15,554 nt of DNA. It comes from JBOGEN01 sp050743265 (lineage in GTDB: Bacteria; Actinomycetota; Actinomycetes; JBOGEN01). The first letter of the stretch is position 1; each line of letters starts with the position of its first letter. The stretch lies in contig JBOGEN010000224.1 in NCBI GenBank assembly GCA_050743265.1, forward strand, positions 1-15,554, given 5' to 3'. The translations under genes and the position numbers were made by a program. Under the pieces are notes generated by a model. The model saw only the letters and a program-made list of their open reading frames with translations. It was not told where the DNA came from and made no database searches. Positions 14,104 to 15,554 of this stretch are shown piece after piece.

Positions 14104-15393
14104 ATGATCCGCCGCACACCTCTGTGGCGTTCGGTGGCTGTCCTCGGTGCAGCGGGCCTGATCCTCTCGGCCTGCGGCGGCGACGACGGCGACTCCGAAG
14201 CCAAAGACACCAAGTCGGCTGCTCCGCAGCAGGCCAGCAAGATCGAGAAGGGTGACGGCACGCTGGTCATCGGCTCCGTCCTCCCGCAGACCGGCTCCCT
14301 CGCCTTCCTCGGCCCGCCCGAGTTCGCGGGCGTCGCCCTCGGGGTCGAGGAGGTCAACGAAGCGGGTGGCGTCCTGGGCAAGCCGATCGAGTCGTTCGAG
14401 GGCGACTCCGGCGACACGACGACCAACATCGCCTCGCAGACCGTGGACCGCCTGCTCAGCCAGGACTCTGACGTCATCGTGGGTGCGGCGTCGTCGGCGA
14501 CGTCGTTCACCTTCATCGACAAGGTCACGAGCGCCGGTGCCGTCCAGTTCTCACCCGCCAACACGTCGCCGGACTTCACCACGTACGCCGACAAGGGGCT
14601 CTACTTCCGTACCGCCCCGTCGGACGTGCTCCAGGGCCGTGTGCTCGGCGACCTCGTGCTCTCCGAGGGCAACGCCACGGTGGGCATCCTCGCCCTGCAG
14701 GACCCGTACGGTGAGGGTCTCGCGGACAACACCGAGAAGGCCATCACCTCCGGTGGTGGCGAGGTCGTGGAGAAGGTCGTGTACGACCCGAACGCGCCAG
14801 AGTTCTCCGCCGAGGTCTCGAAGATCAAGGCAGCGGACCCGGACGCGGTCGTCCTCATCGGCTTCGAGGAGTCGTCGAAGCTCATCGGCGAGCTCGTCAA
14901 GCAGAACATCGGGCCGCAGCAGGGCAAGAAGCTGTACCTGGTGGACGGCAACCTCGGCAACGCGCTCGGGGAGAAGCTGCCCAAGGGTGTCCTCAAGGAC
15001 GTCAAGGGCACGCTCCCGGGTGCCGAGGCCACGCAGGCGTTCCGTGACCGCCTGCTCAAGATCGACCCGAAGCTCAAGGACTACAGCTACGCCGCGGAGT
15101 CCTACGACGCGGTCGTGCTGTCCGCGCTGGCGGCCGAGGCTGCCGGGAACGACTCCGGAACCGCGGTCGCGTCCGAGCTCGTCAACGTGAGCAAGGGCGG
15201 CGAGAAGTGCGACAACTTCGCCGACTGCAAGGCCCTGCTCGACGACAAGAAGGACATCGACTACGACGGCGTGAGCGGTCCTGTCGAGTTCAGCGACGCG
15301 GGTGACCCGACCGAGGCAAGCATCGGGATCTACACCTACAACGCCCAGAACGTGCTGACTGACCAGGTCGAGTACCGCACCGGCAAGCTCTGA
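14104..15393 (+). CDS. ABC transporter solute-binding lipoprotein, branched-chain amino acid type
   Basis: This 429-residue protein is a type 1 periplasmic binding protein of the LivJ/LivK (Peripla_BP_6) class, anchored outside the membrane to present a solute to a permease. The signal peptide (RR at 3-4, hydrophobic core VAVLGAAGLI) ends in the lipobox LSAC with Cys24 as the lipid site. An acidic linker follows, then the mature fold from LVIGSVLPQTGSLAFLGPP, with GVALGVEEVNEAGGVLGKPI and the VIVGAASSATSF ligand region. AAESYDAVVLSALAAEAAG marks the C-terminal lobe. Two late cysteines (CDNFADC) could form a disulfide. AAGGAG at 14088-14093 sits 10 bases before ATG 14104; GTG 14098 is an alternative. 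The true substrate cannot be read from sequence. Permease and ATPase genes are not present downstream in the window. Confidence 0.92.
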   Translation: MIRRTPLWRSVAVLGAAGLILSACGGDDGDSEAKDTKSAAPQQASKIEKGDGTLVIGSVLPQTGSLAFLGPPEFAGVALGVEEVNEAGGVLGKPIESFEGDSGDTTTNIASQTVDRLLSQDSDVIVGAASSATSFTFIDKVTSAGAVQFSPANTSPDFTTYADKGLYFRTAPSDVLQGRVLGDLVLSEGNATVGILALQDPYGEGLADNTEKAITSGGGEVVEKVVYDPNAPEFSAEVSKIKAADPDAVVLIGFEESSKLIGELVKQNIGPQQGKKLYLVDGNLGNALGEKLPKGVLKDVKGTLPGAEATQAFRDRLLKIDPKLKDYSYAAESYDAVVLSALAAEAAGNDSGTAVASELVNVSKGGEKCDNFADCKALLDDKKDIDYDGVSGPVEFSDAGDPTEASIGIYTYNAQNVLTDQVEYRTGKL

Positions 15394-15413
15394 GCACAGC
15401 ACCACCGCACGAC

Positions 15414-15445
15414 ACGAAGGGCCCGGCAGTCGCCGGGCCCTTCGT
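15414..15445 (+). terminator. Strong hairpin terminator after the livK-like gene
   Basis: A perfect 14-pair stem runs from ACGAAGGGCCCGGC (15414-15427) to its complement (15432-15445) with loop AGTC. It begins 21 bases after the stop. There is no T-tract, but the long uninterrupted stem is typical of actinobacterial terminators. It suggests that the gene can be transcribed alone, or that only part of the message reads into genes beyond the window. Confidence 0.85.
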
Positions 15446-15453
15446 CGTGCCCC

Positions 15454-15483
15454 GGGGTCTTCATCCGTGGGGTCTTCATCCGT
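15454..15483 (+). repeat. 15-base perfect tandem repeat downstream of the terminator
   Basis: GGGGTCTTCATCCGT occurs twice head to tail (15454-15468, 15469-15483), followed by a partial third start (GGTG). It lies nine bases after the terminator stem in the 161-base tail, in which I see no gene. It may be slippage or a tandem binding site for a gene beyond the window. Confidence 0.85.
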
Positions 15484-15554
15484 GGTGCCCGCAGGAGGCT
15501 CGGCCAACTTCGCGTCGCCCGGCGCGACCTCCACAGAGCCGTGGGGCCCCGCCG

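Noticed and set aside
14551..15534. Minus-strand open frame opposite the livK-like gene, extending across the terminator and the 15-base repeats.
   Set aside because: It runs through a strong terminator hairpin and tandem repeat and its composition mirrors the opposite strand; no family resemblance.

Overview
The window is a stretch of very GC-rich chromosome whose gene content and order point to a high-GC actinobacterium. The layout resembles the core region known from Streptomyces and, in part, Mycobacterium: trp genes, lgt, gltBD, pyk, an ANTAR response regulator, then a branched-chain amino-acid type solute-binding protein. I cannot name the genus; Micrococcales relatives are plausible. 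Every protein gene is on the + strand, and the only minus-strand gene is a tRNA. I see no mobile element, CRISPR array or prophage.

Region 1 (1-3813) is a tryptophan cluster. It holds the 3' end of the Trp-operon-associated membrane protein gene, a 68-residue HGxxPAAW membrane protein, then trpC, trpB and trpA. trpB and trpA overlap by four bases (GTGA). TrpC, TrpB and TrpA carry out the last steps from CdRP to tryptophan. trpE, trpD, trpG and trpF are not visible here. Region 2 (about 3810-5397) follows almost without a gap: a SCO1/SenC-type lipoprotein and lgt, the transferase that lipidates such lipoproteins.

Region 3 (5398-11543) is the NADPH glutamate synthase operon gltB-gltD (8-base overlap), preceded by a 160-base leader with a candidate promoter and two hairpins. 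Region 4 (11544-13072) is pyk, which appears to be transcribed leaderless from a TAGGCT -10 box exactly six bases before its ATG. An inverted repeat covers that promoter.

Region 5 (13073-15554) holds a minus-strand tRNA-Leu(CAA) with an abnormally short variable loop, a divergent ANTAR response regulator (PdtaR type) that also looks leaderless, and a lipoprotein solute-binding protein of the LivJ/LivK class. The last gene has a structured leader and is followed by a strong hairpin terminator. Nitrogen and amino-acid metabolism (Trp, Glu, branched-chain-type uptake) is the common thread, with pyruvate kinase as the carbon link.

The most interesting items are the tRNA, which combines leucine-type D-arm, anticodon and discriminator with a class I variable loop; the recurring TANNNT promoters with leaderless starts; and the operator-like repeats and paired hairpins in front of livK and gltB.
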